A DNA stretch of 64,000 nt from Qipengyuania polymorpha. GTDB taxonomy: Bacteria; Pseudomonadota; Alphaproteobacteria; Sphingomonadales; Sphingomonadaceae. Where the stretch lies: the NCBI RefSeq assembly GCF_019711435.1, contig NZ_JAIGNK010000004.1:124001-188000 (forward strand). The letters are read 5' to 3'. This document shows, piece by piece, positions 1-8,112 of this stretch. Position numbers and translations under genes: made by a program. The notes below the pieces were generated by a model. It was given only the letters and a program-made list of their open reading frames with translations, did not search any database and had not been told where the DNA came from. Every line of letters starts with the position of its first letter. Position 1 is the stretch's first letter.

Positions 1-1
1 C

Positions 2-166
2 ATTCCCAACAAGCGCGTGGGCGACAAGTTCGACATGGGCGGAAGCTGCGTCTACCTCGCCAGCCGCGCAGGCGACTACACGGTGGGCGAGACCATCGCG
101 GTCGACGGCGGCATCGTGAACGCGCATTTGCCGACCCACTTCGCGGACCCCGCCGGCGGAAGATAA
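2..166 (+). CDS. SDR family oxidoreductase, C-terminal end (partial)
   Basis: Only the last 54 codons are present, running in from the left edge and ending at TAA. The peptide carries the typical end of a classical short-chain dehydrogenase/reductase: a loop with KRVGD, then the 'YLASRAGDYTVGETIAVDGG' stretch, in which the final DGG is the family's C-terminal signature. These enzymes reduce or oxidise carbonyl or hydroxyl groups with NAD(P)H. The Rossmann fold and the catalytic Ser-Tyr-Lys lie outside the window, so the substrate cannot be inferred. A rho-independent terminator follows about 80 bases later. Confidence 0.85.
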   Translation: MPNKRVGDKFDMGGSCVYLASRAGDYTVGETIAVDGGIVNAHLPTHFADPAGGR

Positions 167-246
167 TTTCCTACGCTTGCGCCTGCTGCAAGTTGACGAT
201 GTACATACGTCGGCGCCTCGCCAAAGAGGTTGCCCTAGAAACGCGA

Positions 247-275
247 AAGCCCCGCTGGATGGCGGGGCTTTTTGC
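247..275 (+). terminator. Rho-independent terminator after the SDR gene
   Basis: A 9-bp GC-rich stem (AAGCCCCGC / GCGGGGCTT) with a 6-base loop is followed by a run of five T on the plus strand. It lies downstream of the SDR gene and before the convergent lipoprotein gene. The rest of 167-422 shows no gene that I can support. Confidence 0.8.
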
Positions 276-422
276 ATGGACTGCTTGAGCTACGATTTGA
301 AAGAGCGGGCGAAGGTTATGGGTCGATTCCGGAGTAGGAAAGCGAAATGTCCGACATTGGGTGGGAAGCGGACTGGCGGGTTTTCCGCCGCTCTCGGCTG
401 GGATGCGCCCTGCCAATGAGGG

Positions 423-1856
423 CTAAAAATGGGAATTCTCCGCTCGGCCGGTATAAATGTAATGTTGATGCCCAAGGACAAACCATCTTTCACTTCTTTT
501 CATTTTCACAACTGTGTCTCGGCCATCGTAACTGTTCGTTTGTGCTGGTATTCCCAAGATCCGGTGCCTCATTCCCCACGGGCGTTCAGAAACGGCCACT
601 CCTGCGTCCCGGAGCACCGGCGGAGTTCCGCTACCACTACGATAGAGAAATCCCCATTTGCGATAGACAAGTACGCCGGGAATGGACTTCGACCCATCCA
701 AGTGTCCTTCTATGATATCGAGCGTACGGGTTTGCGCCGCGCGCTCGGCGCAGGCTCGCCATTGCATTGCCCTCAACCTGTAATCCGGTCTCTTGTAGTC
801 TGGCACGTAGGGGCCATCCTCGGAGATCGTAACGCCCGAATTGATCGCTCCGCCGTCCTGCGAATTGAATGGCAGATCGCTCATCCGCGGAACGCCAACC
901 ATCAGATCATTGATATATCGATGGGGGCAGTCTGCATAAACGAAGTCAGGATCGCCAACCCATCGCCCCATAATAAGGTAAGCTGTTGGCCAGATTGATA
1001 TTTCTTCGGTATCAAAGTCCGGGTCCGGCTCAGGCTTGTTCCGATCGTCCGCGAATAGATACTCTGTGCGCATCGCATACTCGAGGTGTTTCGCCCTCCA
1101 CTCCTCGACACTGTCGATCTCCGTGATCGTGTAGGCGGCATAGCGGGGGCCTTTACCGTGATACTTCCCGTCGCGATGATACCCTCTGAAGCGCTCTTCC
1201 ATAGAAACCCTCTCAGCCCTCTCTGGGTCCACCCACGGGTTGGGCGAGAACGGTTCGAAAGGCGGCGCAGACAAGATTTCGCGCACGTTCTTTGGAATGC
1301 GCCCAACCTTCCACAGCGTAAGCGTGCCCTTGGCATTTCTGAACCGAGCCTGGGGATGCTGGTAATAGTCACGCGAAATGTAGGATTCCATGCGCTCCGG
1401 ATCACGCGAACGCTCCGACCAGATGACCAGCGGCATGACATCGAATGATCCGATTTCATCCCAACCACGCGTCTCCTTTGAGTTGCCATTGACTGTGACG
1501 AAGGCCCGGTTGCGCCGGCACATGTCAGGCAAACGCACCACCACTCGGCTACCATCTGCAAGATCGACACCGGCGGTCTTGGGATAGGCCTCGGTTACAG
1601 CGGAATTTGGCGATTGCCCGAGGAAGCCGCCGGAAATGAGCACTGTGGTACAGGTCACCATCTGATCGACCACCACCCGCTGCGTGCCATAATCAGCCTG
1701 GAACTGGACGCGGTACCACATCGCCTTGGGACCGGACGCCGCCTCTACCGCATTGTCCAGCCAGTCGTCACCGAACACCCCGCAGCCAGCGGTCAGCCCT
1801 GCAAGGCACAGCGCTGCGAGGCGCAGCATAAAGCTGGAAAGTATTTGCGACCCCAT
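423..1856 (-). CDS. Predicted lipoprotein of unknown function
   Basis: The gene encodes 477 residues. The N-terminus is a lipoprotein signal peptide: hydrophobic stretch 'LRLAALCLAGLTAGC' with the lipobox Cys at about residue 25. The mature part is rich in Trp, Tyr, Arg and Asp and has no further membrane segment and no enzyme motif I recognise. A shorter start at the internal Met (residue 10, position 1829) would give a more standard signal peptide, but neither start has a good Shine-Dalgarno. It stands alone, convergent with the SDR gene. I do not recognise the family; an envelope-attached role is inferred only from the signal. Confidence 0.75.
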   Translation of the reverse strand: MGSQILSSFMLRLAALCLAGLTAGCGVFGDDWLDNAVEAASGPKAMWYRVQFQADYGTQRVVVDQMVTCTTVLISGGFLGQSPNSAVTEAYPKTAGVDLADGSRVVVRLPDMCRRNRAFVTVNGNSKETRGWDEIGSFDVMPLVIWSERSRDPERMESYISRDYYQHPQARFRNAKGTLTLWKVGRIPKNVREILSAPPFEPFSPNPWVDPERAERVSMEERFRGYHRDGKYHGKGPRYAAYTITEIDSVEEWRAKHLEYAMRTEYLFADDRNKPEPDPDFDTEEISIWPTAYLIMGRWVGDPDFVYADCPHRYINDLMVGVPRMSDLPFNSQDGGAINSGVTISEDGPYVPDYKRPDYRLRAMQWRACAERAAQTRTLDIIEGHLDGSKSIPGVLVYRKWGFLYRSGSGTPPVLRDAGVAVSERPWGMRHRILGIPAQTNSYDGRDTVVKMKRSERWFVLGHQHYIYTGRAENSHF

Positions 1857-1974
1857 GGCGCCCCGTCGAATACCTTAAAAGCCTACAATGTCACCGCTTT
1901 TTGTGAACAGTAAGTTACCGGCCGGATGCGGCGCGCCTGATGACCAGTATCGGGTCGTTAGCAGTCATCCCACT

Positions 1975-2206
1975 CTAAGCCATCAACTCCCGCACAAACG
2001 CTATCAGTCCCGTCCGCATCAAGCACCTCGCGCACTTTCGCAAAACACGCATGCACGTCGTCGTTGATGACCACATAGCCGCTCTCCGCCCAGTGGCTGA
2101 TTTTGCCGCGAACGCGTTCCATGCGGCTGTCGATCACATCCGCCGGATCCTGCGCGTGGCTTTCGGGGCGCTGGCGCAGTTCGGCGAGGCTCGCAGGGCG
2201 ATAGCA
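1975..2206 (-). pseudogene. Guanylate kinase 3'-end fragment (second, decayed gmk copy)
   Basis: Minus-strand translation gives residues that align with the last third of the intact guanylate kinase at 3541-4191: ASLAEL, then DVID-RMERVR, ISHW, GYVVINDD and CFAKVREVLDA, against SIAEL, ARMERAR, ISHW, DYVVINED and CFAKVREILDA. About 60% of positions match by eye. After 'LDADG' the frame is lost, and in another frame the sequence reads TGLIAFVRELM-stop, matching the TGLIPFVRQLM end of the real enzyme; so a deletion has removed the linker. No P-loop or nucleoside-binding half is present. The fragment sits just downstream of the sensor kinase, on the same strand as gmk, so the kinase gene is flanked by gmk 3' ends on both sides. 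Confidence 0.8.
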
Positions 2207-2225
2207 CCGTCCCGCGCGGGCCGTC

Positions 2226-3377
2226 TCAGTCTGGATTGAGGCCGAAGGACTGGTCGAGGATGCGTGCGGCCATGCGATCGGAATCGCCGCCCTGCTCACC
2301 TGCGACAATCGCCTCAAGCGGGGCGTGGAGCCGGTAGGTCATATTCCGCTCCGTAAATTCGCGGACCGCCTGGCCCCGCAGCATGGTCGGGATCACCCGC
2401 GTGAGCAGCTTGGTGCCGAACCCTTCGGAAGGCGGTTCGCTCTCGGGGAATACCCTGTCGTCGCCATATTCGCGCCAGACCAGCTCGAACTGGTCCTCAC
2501 TCGTGGTCCAGTTGACCTCGACGAAGGTCTGGTCGCTGGCCGACAGGCTGTATTTCTGGGCGTTGGTCGCCAGTTCGTGCAAGGCGAGACTGATCTGCTG
2601 TGCCGCTTCGGGGTTCACGGTCAGTTCGGGGCCGGCATAGGAAAAACGATCGCCGTAAATCTCTTCCAGCGGTTTTAGGCCCGCGTCGATAACGCGGCCG
2701 AGATCGATCGAGCTTTCGTTCTCGCGCTCGATCGACTTGGTGGCGTTGGCCAGCGCCCGCACGCGGCCAAGGAAAATCTGCATGAAGTCGCCGAGGCTGT
2801 CCATGCCGCGCGCGGTCTGGGTCGCCAGCGAAGTGACCACGGACAGCAAATTGCCGCTGCGATGGACGGCCTCGCGCGTCTGGATGGCCAGCGTGGTGTT
2901 CGCAGCCTTGAGTTCGGCCGTGCGTTCCTCGATCTGCCGTTCGAGGGAAGCAAGCGTCTCTTCGTGCGCGGCAATCTCATCACGCAGGCGCGAGTTGACC
3001 TTTTCCATCGAGGCCGGTGACGGGAACTTGATGAGCGCGGGGGCAAGCTTGAGCAGTACGAGCGCAGTGGCGACCGAGACCAGTCCGGTTGCCAGCTTGA
3101 GCCAGCCGACGATGGGATAAATGGGATACCACAGTGTCACGATTCCGAAGAGGTGCGTAAGCCCGCACAGCATGATGAACGAGCCGAAGAGCGCGACCAG
3201 GCCCGCGTGCGGAATGTCCTCGCGCTTGCTCAGCACCGTGAACAGGGCGAAGGGAATGGCGGTGTAGGCGAGGAAGATGAGCGCGTCCGAACCCGCCCAG
3301 AGAATGAGGAGCCAGGGCTCCCAGAGCAGGCACATGCCGTGGGGCATGTAGTCGCCATGTTCGATGATGTGTTCCAA
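2226..3377 (-). CDS. HWE-type histidine kinase with ETR1-like ethylene/copper-binding membrane domain
   Basis: The 383-residue protein has three membrane helices (about 22-110) that resemble the ethylene-binding domain of plant ETR1. It has 'SDALIFLAYTAIPF' in helix 1 and 'LCGLTHL' in helix 2. The three ETR1 copper ligands Asp25, Cys65 and His69 correspond to Asp31, Cys71 and His75, all with the same offset of six. A coiled coil (about 124-168) leads to 'VHRSGN' with phospho-acceptor His172, and then to an ATPase domain with the HWE-type box 'LALHELATNAQKYS'. There is no receiver domain. It starts at TTG with GAGGAA upstream; an internal ATG at residue 11 is possible. The ligand (ethylene or other) is inference from family resemblance. 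It lies downstream of gmk with a 163-bp gap. Confidence 0.85.
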   Translation of the reverse strand: MEHIIEHGDYMPHGMCLLWEPWLLILWAGSDALIFLAYTAIPFALFTVLSKREDIPHAGLVALFGSFIMLCGLTHLFGIVTLWYPIYPIVGWLKLATGLVSVATALVLLKLAPALIKFPSPASMEKVNSRLRDEIAAHEETLASLERQIEERTAELKAANTTLAIQTREAVHRSGNLLSVVTSLATQTARGMDSLGDFMQIFLGRVRALANATKSIERENESSIDLGRVIDAGLKPLEEIYGDRFSYAGPELTVNPEAAQQISLALHELATNAQKYSLSASDQTFVEVNWTTSEDQFELVWREYGDDRVFPESEPPSEGFGTKLLTRVIPTMLRGQAVREFTERNMTYRLHAPLEAIVAGEQGGDSDRMAARILDQSFGLNPD

Positions 3378-3540
3378 CTTCCGCTTCCTCGATAGCTAGC
3401 CCGAAAAGGGCCCGGGGCGGTCACGTGAGCGCCAGACCGTGAGTGGCGTTAAATCCTGCAAAAGCAGGAGGATAGATACACGCATGCCGCCGTGCAAGAA
3501 TAGCTTGCTGCTGTCCGGGCGGCAATAAGTCCCCGTGCGC

Positions 3541-4191
3541 CTAACTCATCAGCTGGCGCACGAAGGGGATGAGCCCCGTCTGGCGCTGGCGTTTCATGCG
3601 CTCGGCGTCGAGGATTTCGCGGACCTTGGCGAAGCATTCGCCCGCGTCCTCGTTGATGACGACATAATCGTAGGCGTCCCAGTGGCTGATCTCGCTGCGG
3701 GCGCGCTCCATACGGGCGGCGATCACCTCGTCGCTGTCGGTGCCGCGGCCGCGCAGCCGGTTTTCCAGCTCGGCGATGCTGGGCGGGAGGATGAACACGC
3801 GGACCACGTCCTGCTGGTCCTTCTGGTAGAGCTGCTGCGTGCCCTGCCAGTCGATATCGAAGAGGAAATCTTGGCCTTCCTTCAGTGCATTACGGATGCG
3901 GCCCTTGGGCGTGCCGTAGCGGTGGCCGAAGACATGCGCCCATTCGTAGAAATCATCCTCCTCGACCATGCGATCGAACTCGGCATCGTCGACGAAGTAA
4001 TAATGCACGCCGTCCTTTTCGCCCGGGCGCGGTGGGCGGGTGGTGACGCTGACCGAGAGCTTTATCGCCGGGTCCGCATCCAGCAGCATGCGGCTGATGG
4101 TGGTCTTGCCCGCCCCGCTGGGCGAGGAAAGGATGAACATCAACCCGCGGCGGGCGAGGGCGTCGTCTTGTGTCTCGGTGGAATCGGCCAT
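3541..4191 (-). CDS. gmk: Guanylate kinase
   Basis: This 216-residue enzyme phosphorylates GMP to GDP with ATP in the cytosol, feeding GTP and also (p)ppGpp pools. The P-loop 'SSPSGAGKTT' lies near residue 18-28, followed by the GMP-binding stretch 'VSVTTRPPRPGEKDGVHYYFV' region and the lid/C-terminal block with RMERAR and YVVINED. Length and motif order are normal. It starts at ATG 4191. A diverged fragment of the same 3' end lies at 1975-2206, beyond the sensor kinase gene. The preceding gene on the strand ends 52 bases upstream. Confidence 0.97.
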   Translation of the reverse strand: MADSTETQDDALARRGLMFILSSPSGAGKTTISRMLLDADPAIKLSVSVTTRPPRPGEKDGVHYYFVDDAEFDRMVEEDDFYEWAHVFGHRYGTPKGRIRNALKEGQDFLFDIDWQGTQQLYQKDQQDVVRVFILPPSIAELENRLRGRGTDSDEVIAARMERARSEISHWDAYDYVVINEDAGECFAKVREILDAERMKRQRQTGLIPFVRQLMS

Positions 4192-4243
4192 GCGCGCTAG
4201 TGGCGCATCGGGCGGTCTGGAATCAACCCCGCGCGGGGCCTTT

Positions 4244-4699
4244 TCAGACCGCTGTCTCGCCCTTCGACTGCTTGCGCAGCGCTTTCTCGCCGGTGCGGCG
4301 GGCCCTGCGGCGCGAGTTGCTGCGGTCGAAAATCGTCTTGGCGAGCAGTCCGCCGCCGACGAGCAGGGCGCCGGGTACGGACTTGGTGGCGAACTTGGTC
4401 ACACCATAAGCCGCCAGCGTTTGCACCAGCGAGCGGTTCTCGACCACGTCTTTCGCAAACTTGCTGCCGTATTGGCGGCCGAGCAATGCCTTCTCCAGCG
4501 TCTGGCGGGTCAGGCGGCCGGCGCTGCGCAGGATGATGTCGTGGATGATGAGGTTGGTGGACGGGTTGGGGCTGGGGCCGGGAATGGCGTTTTCGCCGCG
4601 CGCATCTTTCTTCATGCCCGCAATTTCGTCGCTCACCGTGTCGGTGAGGTGATTGGGCGCTTCCGCGTTCGAAAGCCCTACCTTCTTGGAAAGTCCCAT
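4244..4699 (-). CDS. Conserved hypothetical protein
   Basis: A 151-residue basic protein. The N-terminal half is polar and proline-rich; the centre has 'NLIIHDIILRSAGRLTRQTLEKALLGRQYG'-type helical sequence, and a short glycine-rich hydrophobic stretch (about 108-122, 'VPGALLVGGGLLAKTIF') could be a membrane-proximal helix. The tail is strongly basic (RRRARRTG). It sits between sspB and gmk on the same strand with short gaps, a position where sphingomonads often carry such a small gene. I do not recognise a domain and assign no function. Confidence 0.7.
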   Translation of the reverse strand: MGLSKKVGLSNAEAPNHLTDTVSDEIAGMKKDARGENAIPGPSPNPSTNLIIHDIILRSAGRLTRQTLEKALLGRQYGSKFAKDVVENRSLVQTLAAYGVTKFATKSVPGALLVGGGLLAKTIFDRSNSRRRARRTGEKALRKQSKGETAV

Positions 4700-4738
4700 G
4701 CCTGCCCCATTGCTGTGGCGGGGCAGTGGGCCCCGCGC

Positions 4739-5239
4739 TTAATTCTTGCGGCCGAAATCGACCGTGACGACGTTGGAGCCGTCTTCCGCTCCTTCAACGG
4801 GCGCAGGCTCGCCCTGTTCCTCGTCATTGCCTGCCTCGTCGGTCGGGGCAGGGGCCATGTCGGCGACGGTGGCCTGAAACTGCAGCCCGAAATCGACCGC
4901 CGGGTCCACGAATTGCGTGATGGCGGCGTAGGGAATGTCGAGTTCGGCGGGTATCTGGTTGAACGACAGGCCAACCGAGAACCCGTCTTCGCGCACGTTC
5001 AAATCCCAGAACTTGTTCTGGAGCACGATGGTCATCTCGTCGGGGAAGCGCTCGCGCAAGTGGACGGGGATGGAGACCCCCGGCGCATGCGTCTTGAAGG
5101 TGATGTAGAAGTGATGCGCGCCGGGCAGTTCGCTGCCGCCCTGTTCGATTTCGCCCAGCACCCGGCCGACCACGGCGCGCAGGGCTTCCTGCACGATGGT
5201 GTCGTAGGGGATAAGGCTGTCAGGCGTAGCTTCACTCAT
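4739..5239 (-). CDS. sspB: SspB family ClpXP adaptor (alpha type)
   Basis: The 166-residue protein has the SspB fold signature: an N-terminal 'LIPYDTIVQEALRAVVGRVLGEI' helix, then 'HHFYITFKTHAPGVSIP', 'FPDEMTIVLQNKFWDLNV' and 'FSVGLSFNQIPAELDIPYAAITQFVDPAVDFGLQF'. A flexible acidic tail ends in a short 'VVTVDFGRKN' module, the type of C-terminal tail that docks on the ClpX zinc-binding domain. Such adaptors deliver ssrA-tagged and other substrates to ClpXP. The ATG at 5239 is chosen because homology begins there and no sensible sequence precedes it. It is divergent from hisB. Confidence 0.9.
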   Translation of the reverse strand: MSEATPDSLIPYDTIVQEALRAVVGRVLGEIEQGGSELPGAHHFYITFKTHAPGVSIPVHLRERFPDEMTIVLQNKFWDLNVREDGFSVGLSFNQIPAELDIPYAAITQFVDPAVDFGLQFQATVADMAPAPTDEAGNDEEQGEPAPVEGAEDGSNVVTVDFGRKN

Positions 5240-5354
5240 GCCCTTATAATTGGAACTGCGGGCGCGCCGGGTCAAGCGGTTTAAGGTGCCCTTTACCCTG
5301 TCCAAAGCCGCAATTTCTTGCGCGCTGCGCCTGCACCCCTATAGGCTGCCTCCC

Positions 5355-5948
5355 ATGCGTACAGGCCGTATCGAAAGAAACACCGCGGAAACCAAAATCC
5401 TGGTCGAGGTCAATCTCGACGGGACAGGGAAATATGATGTCCACACGGGCATCGGTTTCCTCGACCATATGGTGGAGCAGGTTGCCAAGCATGGCCTCAT
5501 CGATATCACGATGAAGGTCGATGGCGATTTGCATGTCGACCAGCATCATACGACCGAGGACAGCGCGCTCGCGCTGGGGCAGGCGCTCTCGCAGGCGCTC
5601 GGCGACAAGGCGGGTATCGCGCGCTACGGCAGCGCCTATTCGCCGATGGACGAGACCCTGGCGCGCGTCGCGCTCGATATTTCCGGCCGGCCCTATTTCG
5701 TGTGGCGCGCTGGATTCAGCCAGGAAAAGCTGGGCGAATGGGACACCGAGCTTATCGAACACTGGTTCCACTCGGTCGCGCAGACCTGCGGGCTGACGCT
5801 GCATGTCGAGCTGCTTTACGGCACCAACAACCACCACATTTGCGAGGCCATCTACAAGGGCTTCGCGCGCGCCTTGCGCGCGGCAGTCGAAATCGACCCG
5901 CGAAAGGGCGGCGCCATTCCGAGCACGAAGGGGCAGCTTGGTGGATAA
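5355..5948 (+). CDS. hisB: Imidazoleglycerol-phosphate dehydratase
   Basis: A 197-residue monofunctional HisB, which dehydrates imidazole glycerol phosphate to imidazole acetol phosphate (sixth step of histidine synthesis). The start at 5355 gives '[10 protein letters not shown]'; the metal-binding motifs '[10 protein letters not shown]', '[12 protein letters not shown]' and '[15 protein letters not shown]' are all present. It opens a his operon. The tail reads STKGQLGG, two to three residues longer than the usual STKG-x-L end, and the stop is followed directly by a palindromic spacer that may have replaced the original 3' end. Confidence 0.97.
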   Translation: MRTGRIERNTAETKILVEVNLDGTGKYDVHTGIGFLDHMVEQVAKHGLIDITMKVDGDLHVDQHHTTEDSALALGQALSQALGDKAGIARYGSAYSPMDETLARVALDISGRPYFVWRAGFSQEKLGEWDTELIEHWFHSVAQTCGLTLHVELLYGTNNHHICEAIYKGFARALRAAVEIDPRKGGAIPSTKGQLGG

Positions 5949-6050
5949 AAACGCAATCACGGCTGCTCCGCAGCCGCAAGGCCGACCGGCCGCCCGCAGC
6001 GACGCGATCTTCGATCGCATGAGCGAGGAGGTCGCGCGCCCGGAGGGGCG
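5949..6050. repeat. Palindromic spacer element between hisB and hisH
   Basis: Within this 116-bp gap two short hairpins occur: GGCTGC-TCC-GCAGCC at 5961-5975 and GCGATC-TTC-GATCGC at 6004-6018, followed by a GC-rich inverted stretch. Other genes of this his operon are nearly or actually overlapping, so the gap is out of place. The style (GC-rich stems with three-base loops) resembles the insert in the transporter gene at 18,630-18,712. I take it as a candidate dispersed palindromic repeat. Confidence 0.45.
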
Positions 6051-6064
6051 TGCGGAAAAAAGGA

Positions 6065-6691
6065 ATGGCTGAGGTAATCGCGCTCGTAGACTACGGCGCG
6101 GGCAATCTGCACTCGGTCGAAAACGCGCTGAAGCGGGTGGGGGCGAAGGTCACCGTCACCGCCGACCCCGATGTGCTGCGCGCCGCCGACCGTATCGTGC
6201 TGCCCGGTGTCGGCAGCTTCGGAGCCTGCGCGGCGGGCCTGCGCGCGGAAAAGGGCGTCATCGAGGCCATGCGCGAGCGGGTCTTCGTGGGCGGCGCGCC
6301 TTTCCTCGGTATTTGCGTCGGCATGCAATTGCTCGCCACTCGCGGGCTCGAATATGGCGAGACGCCGGGGCTGGGCTGGATTGACGGCGAGGTGCGGCTC
6401 ATCAAGCCGACCGATATTTCGGTGAAGGTCCCGCACATGGGCTGGAACGATGTCGCGCTCACCCCGCATGCCAAGGGGCACGATATCATCGAGCCGGGCG
6501 AGGCTTACTTCCTCCATTCCTATCACTTCCACGCGAATAGCGGGAAGGACGTGCTCGCCATGACCGACCATGGCGGCGGGCTGGTGGCTGCCGTGGGCCG
6601 CGACAATATTCTGGGCGTGCAGTTCCATCCCGAAAAGAGCCAGAGCTATGGCCTCAATTTGTTAAGCCGCTTTCTGGAGTGGAAACCGTGA
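6065..6691 (+). CDS. hisH: Imidazole glycerol phosphate synthase, glutaminase subunit
   Basis: A 208-residue class I glutamine amidotransferase that supplies ammonia to HisF. The N-terminal 'VDYGAGNLHSVENAL', the oxyanion and nucleophile block 'GICVGMQLL' with catalytic Cys, and 'GVQFHPEKSQ' with catalytic His and Glu are all present. The ATG at 6065 is preferred over a GTG five codons upstream because AAAAAGGA sits directly before it. The last codons overlap the hisA start. Confidence 0.97.
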   Translation: MAEVIALVDYGAGNLHSVENALKRVGAKVTVTADPDVLRAADRIVLPGVGSFGACAAGLRAEKGVIEAMRERVFVGGAPFLGICVGMQLLATRGLEYGETPGLGWIDGEVRLIKPTDISVKVPHMGWNDVALTPHAKGHDIIEPGEAYFLHSYHFHANSGKDVLAMTDHGGGLVAAVGRDNILGVQFHPEKSQSYGLNLLSRFLEWKP

Positions 6692-7416
6692 TTGTCTTTC
6701 CCGCCATCGATTTGAAAGCCGGACAGGTGGTGCGCCTAGCCGAGGGCGATATGGACCGCGCCACCGTTTATGGCGACAACCCCGCCGCACAGGCGACGCT
6801 GTTTGCCGAGGCAGGCGCAGGGCATCTCCACGTGGTCGACCTCGACGGGAGTTTCGCAGGCTCGGCGCAGAACCGCGAGGCGGTCGAGCAAATCGTCGCG
6901 GCCTTCCCGGGCCATGTCCAGCTGGGCGGCGGCATCCGCAAACGCGAGGATGTCGAGGGCTGGTTCGACGCAGGCGTGTCGCGCATCGTGATGGGCTCGG
7001 CGGCTCTGAAGGACCCGGAATTCGTGCGTGAAATGGCGCGCGAATTCGAGAACGGCATTGTCGTCGCGGTGGACGCGAAGGACGGCATGGTCGCGACCGA
7101 GGGCTGGGCGGAAGTCTCCGACGTCCCCGTGGTCGACCTCGCCCGCCGGTTCGAGGATGCAGGCGTCGCCGCGCTGCTCTTCACCGACATCGGACGCGAC
7201 GGCTTGCTCAAGGGCGTGAACCTCGACGCGACGGTGGAGCTTGCCCGGCAAGTCGACATCCCCGTCATCGCCAGCGGCGGGGTGAAGGGACTGGACGACA
7301 TCCACGTCCTCTCGCTCCACGCGAAGGACGGCATCGAAGGCGTGATTACGGGCCGCGCGCTTTACGACGGGCGGCTGGACCTTGCCGCCGCTCTCGCGAT
7401 GGCGGCGCGGGCGTGA
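6688..7416 (+). CDS. hisA: ProFAR isomerase
   Basis: A 242-residue (beta-alpha)8 barrel that isomerises ProFAR to PRFAR in histidine synthesis. Characteristic segments are 'FPAIDLKAGQVVRL' with the first catalytic Asp, 'VQLGGGIR', 'LFTDIGRDG' with the second catalytic Asp, and '[11 protein letters not shown]'. I choose the GTG at 6688, which overlaps the hisH stop as GTGA; an upstream in-frame GTG at 6679 would add three residues without homology support. Confidence 0.95.
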   Translation: MIVFPAIDLKAGQVVRLAEGDMDRATVYGDNPAAQATLFAEAGAGHLHVVDLDGSFAGSAQNREAVEQIVAAFPGHVQLGGGIRKREDVEGWFDAGVSRIVMGSAALKDPEFVREMAREFENGIVVAVDAKDGMVATEGWAEVSDVPVVDLARRFEDAGVAALLFTDIGRDGLLKGVNLDATVELARQVDIPVIASGGVKGLDDIHVLSLHAKDGIEGVITGRALYDGRLDLAAALAMAARA

Positions 7417-7640
7417 GCCTTTACGCGATTTTCTACCTCATCGTCCTCGGGGCGATGACCTTGTGGCAGGGCAGGACGGTCTATCGCATCGTTTCGACCG
7501 GATACGCCTGGCGGAGCGAAGATGTGTTCTCACGCAGCGAGAACCCCCGGGCATGGCTCGGCGCGCTCGTTTTCGAAGCAACGCTTTTGGTGCTCGCCAT
7601 CGGTTTTTTCGTATACGTCGTTATCGGACAGATTTCATGA
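7413..7640 (+). CDS. Small two-TM membrane protein in the his operon
   Basis: Seventy-five residues: an N-terminal membrane helix ('LYAIFYLIVLGAMTLW'), a polar loop of about 30 residues, and a second helix ('ALVFEATLLVLAIGFFVYVVIG'). It starts at GTG 7413, overlapping the hisA stop. It lies between hisA and hisF with a second small gene. No enzymatic motif and no known histidine role. I do not recognise a named family. Confidence 0.75.
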   Translation: MSLYAIFYLIVLGAMTLWQGRTVYRIVSTGYAWRSEDVFSRSENPRAWLGALVFEATLLVLAIGFFVYVVIGQIS

Positions 7641-7698
7641 TCGCCCCTGACCGAACCTCCTACAGCATTGCCGACGCGCTCGGAGCAGGAGCGCGCGC

Positions 7699-8112
7699 AT
7701 GAGTGGAGCCATTGTCGCCCTCGCCATTATCTTCGTGCTCTTCTGGATTCTGAAGAAGGGCAAGAACTCCTCGAGTGTCATCGTCACCGGACCTGGTGTG
7801 CTCAAGACACATGATGTCGAATGCAAGTTCCGCACGCCCGCAGAATGGCACGGCAAGCTCAGCCAGTCGCGCTGGAGCGACGGGCAGGAGCGCTTTACGC
7901 TCAATTTGCGCAAGCTTCCGGGTCGATACAGCGGGCCGGTGAGCCTGTTCTACAAGGGTGCGCATGTCGGCGACTTCGAGGCTGCGCACGGCAAGATTGC
8001 CTTCTCCGCGAAGGGTATGGTCGACGACGGCAAGCCGCAATTCGACATCGGCGAGGAAGTCCGCCTCGAGTTTGGCGGACAAGTACTCACCGGAACGGTG
8101 GAGCCAGACTGA
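7699..8112 (+). CDS. Membrane-anchored hypothetical protein in the his operon
   Basis: A 137-residue protein with one N-terminal helix ('[18 protein letters not shown]') and a beta-rich soluble part of about 110 residues containing '[22 protein letters not shown]' at its start and a G-D-F/V pattern later. The stop overlaps the hisF start (TGATG), so translation is probably coupled. The 58 bases before it could encode only a 21-residue peptide, which I do not call. Function unknown. Confidence 0.75.
   Translation: MSGAIVALAIIFVLFWILKKGKNSSSVIVTGPGVLKTHDVECKFRTPAEWHGKLSQSRWSDGQERFTLNLRKLPGRYSGPVSLFYKGAHVGDFEAAHGKIAFSAKGMVDDGKPQFDIGEEVRLEFGGQVLTGTVEPD

Noticed and set aside
4690-4740. TGCCCC/GGGGCA hairpin between sspB and the next gene as a terminator
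   Set aside because: No T run on either strand, and the genes look co-transcribed.
7637-7702. A 21-codon frame between two small genes of the his operon
   Set aside because: No conservation evidence and no motif; it may only be spacer.
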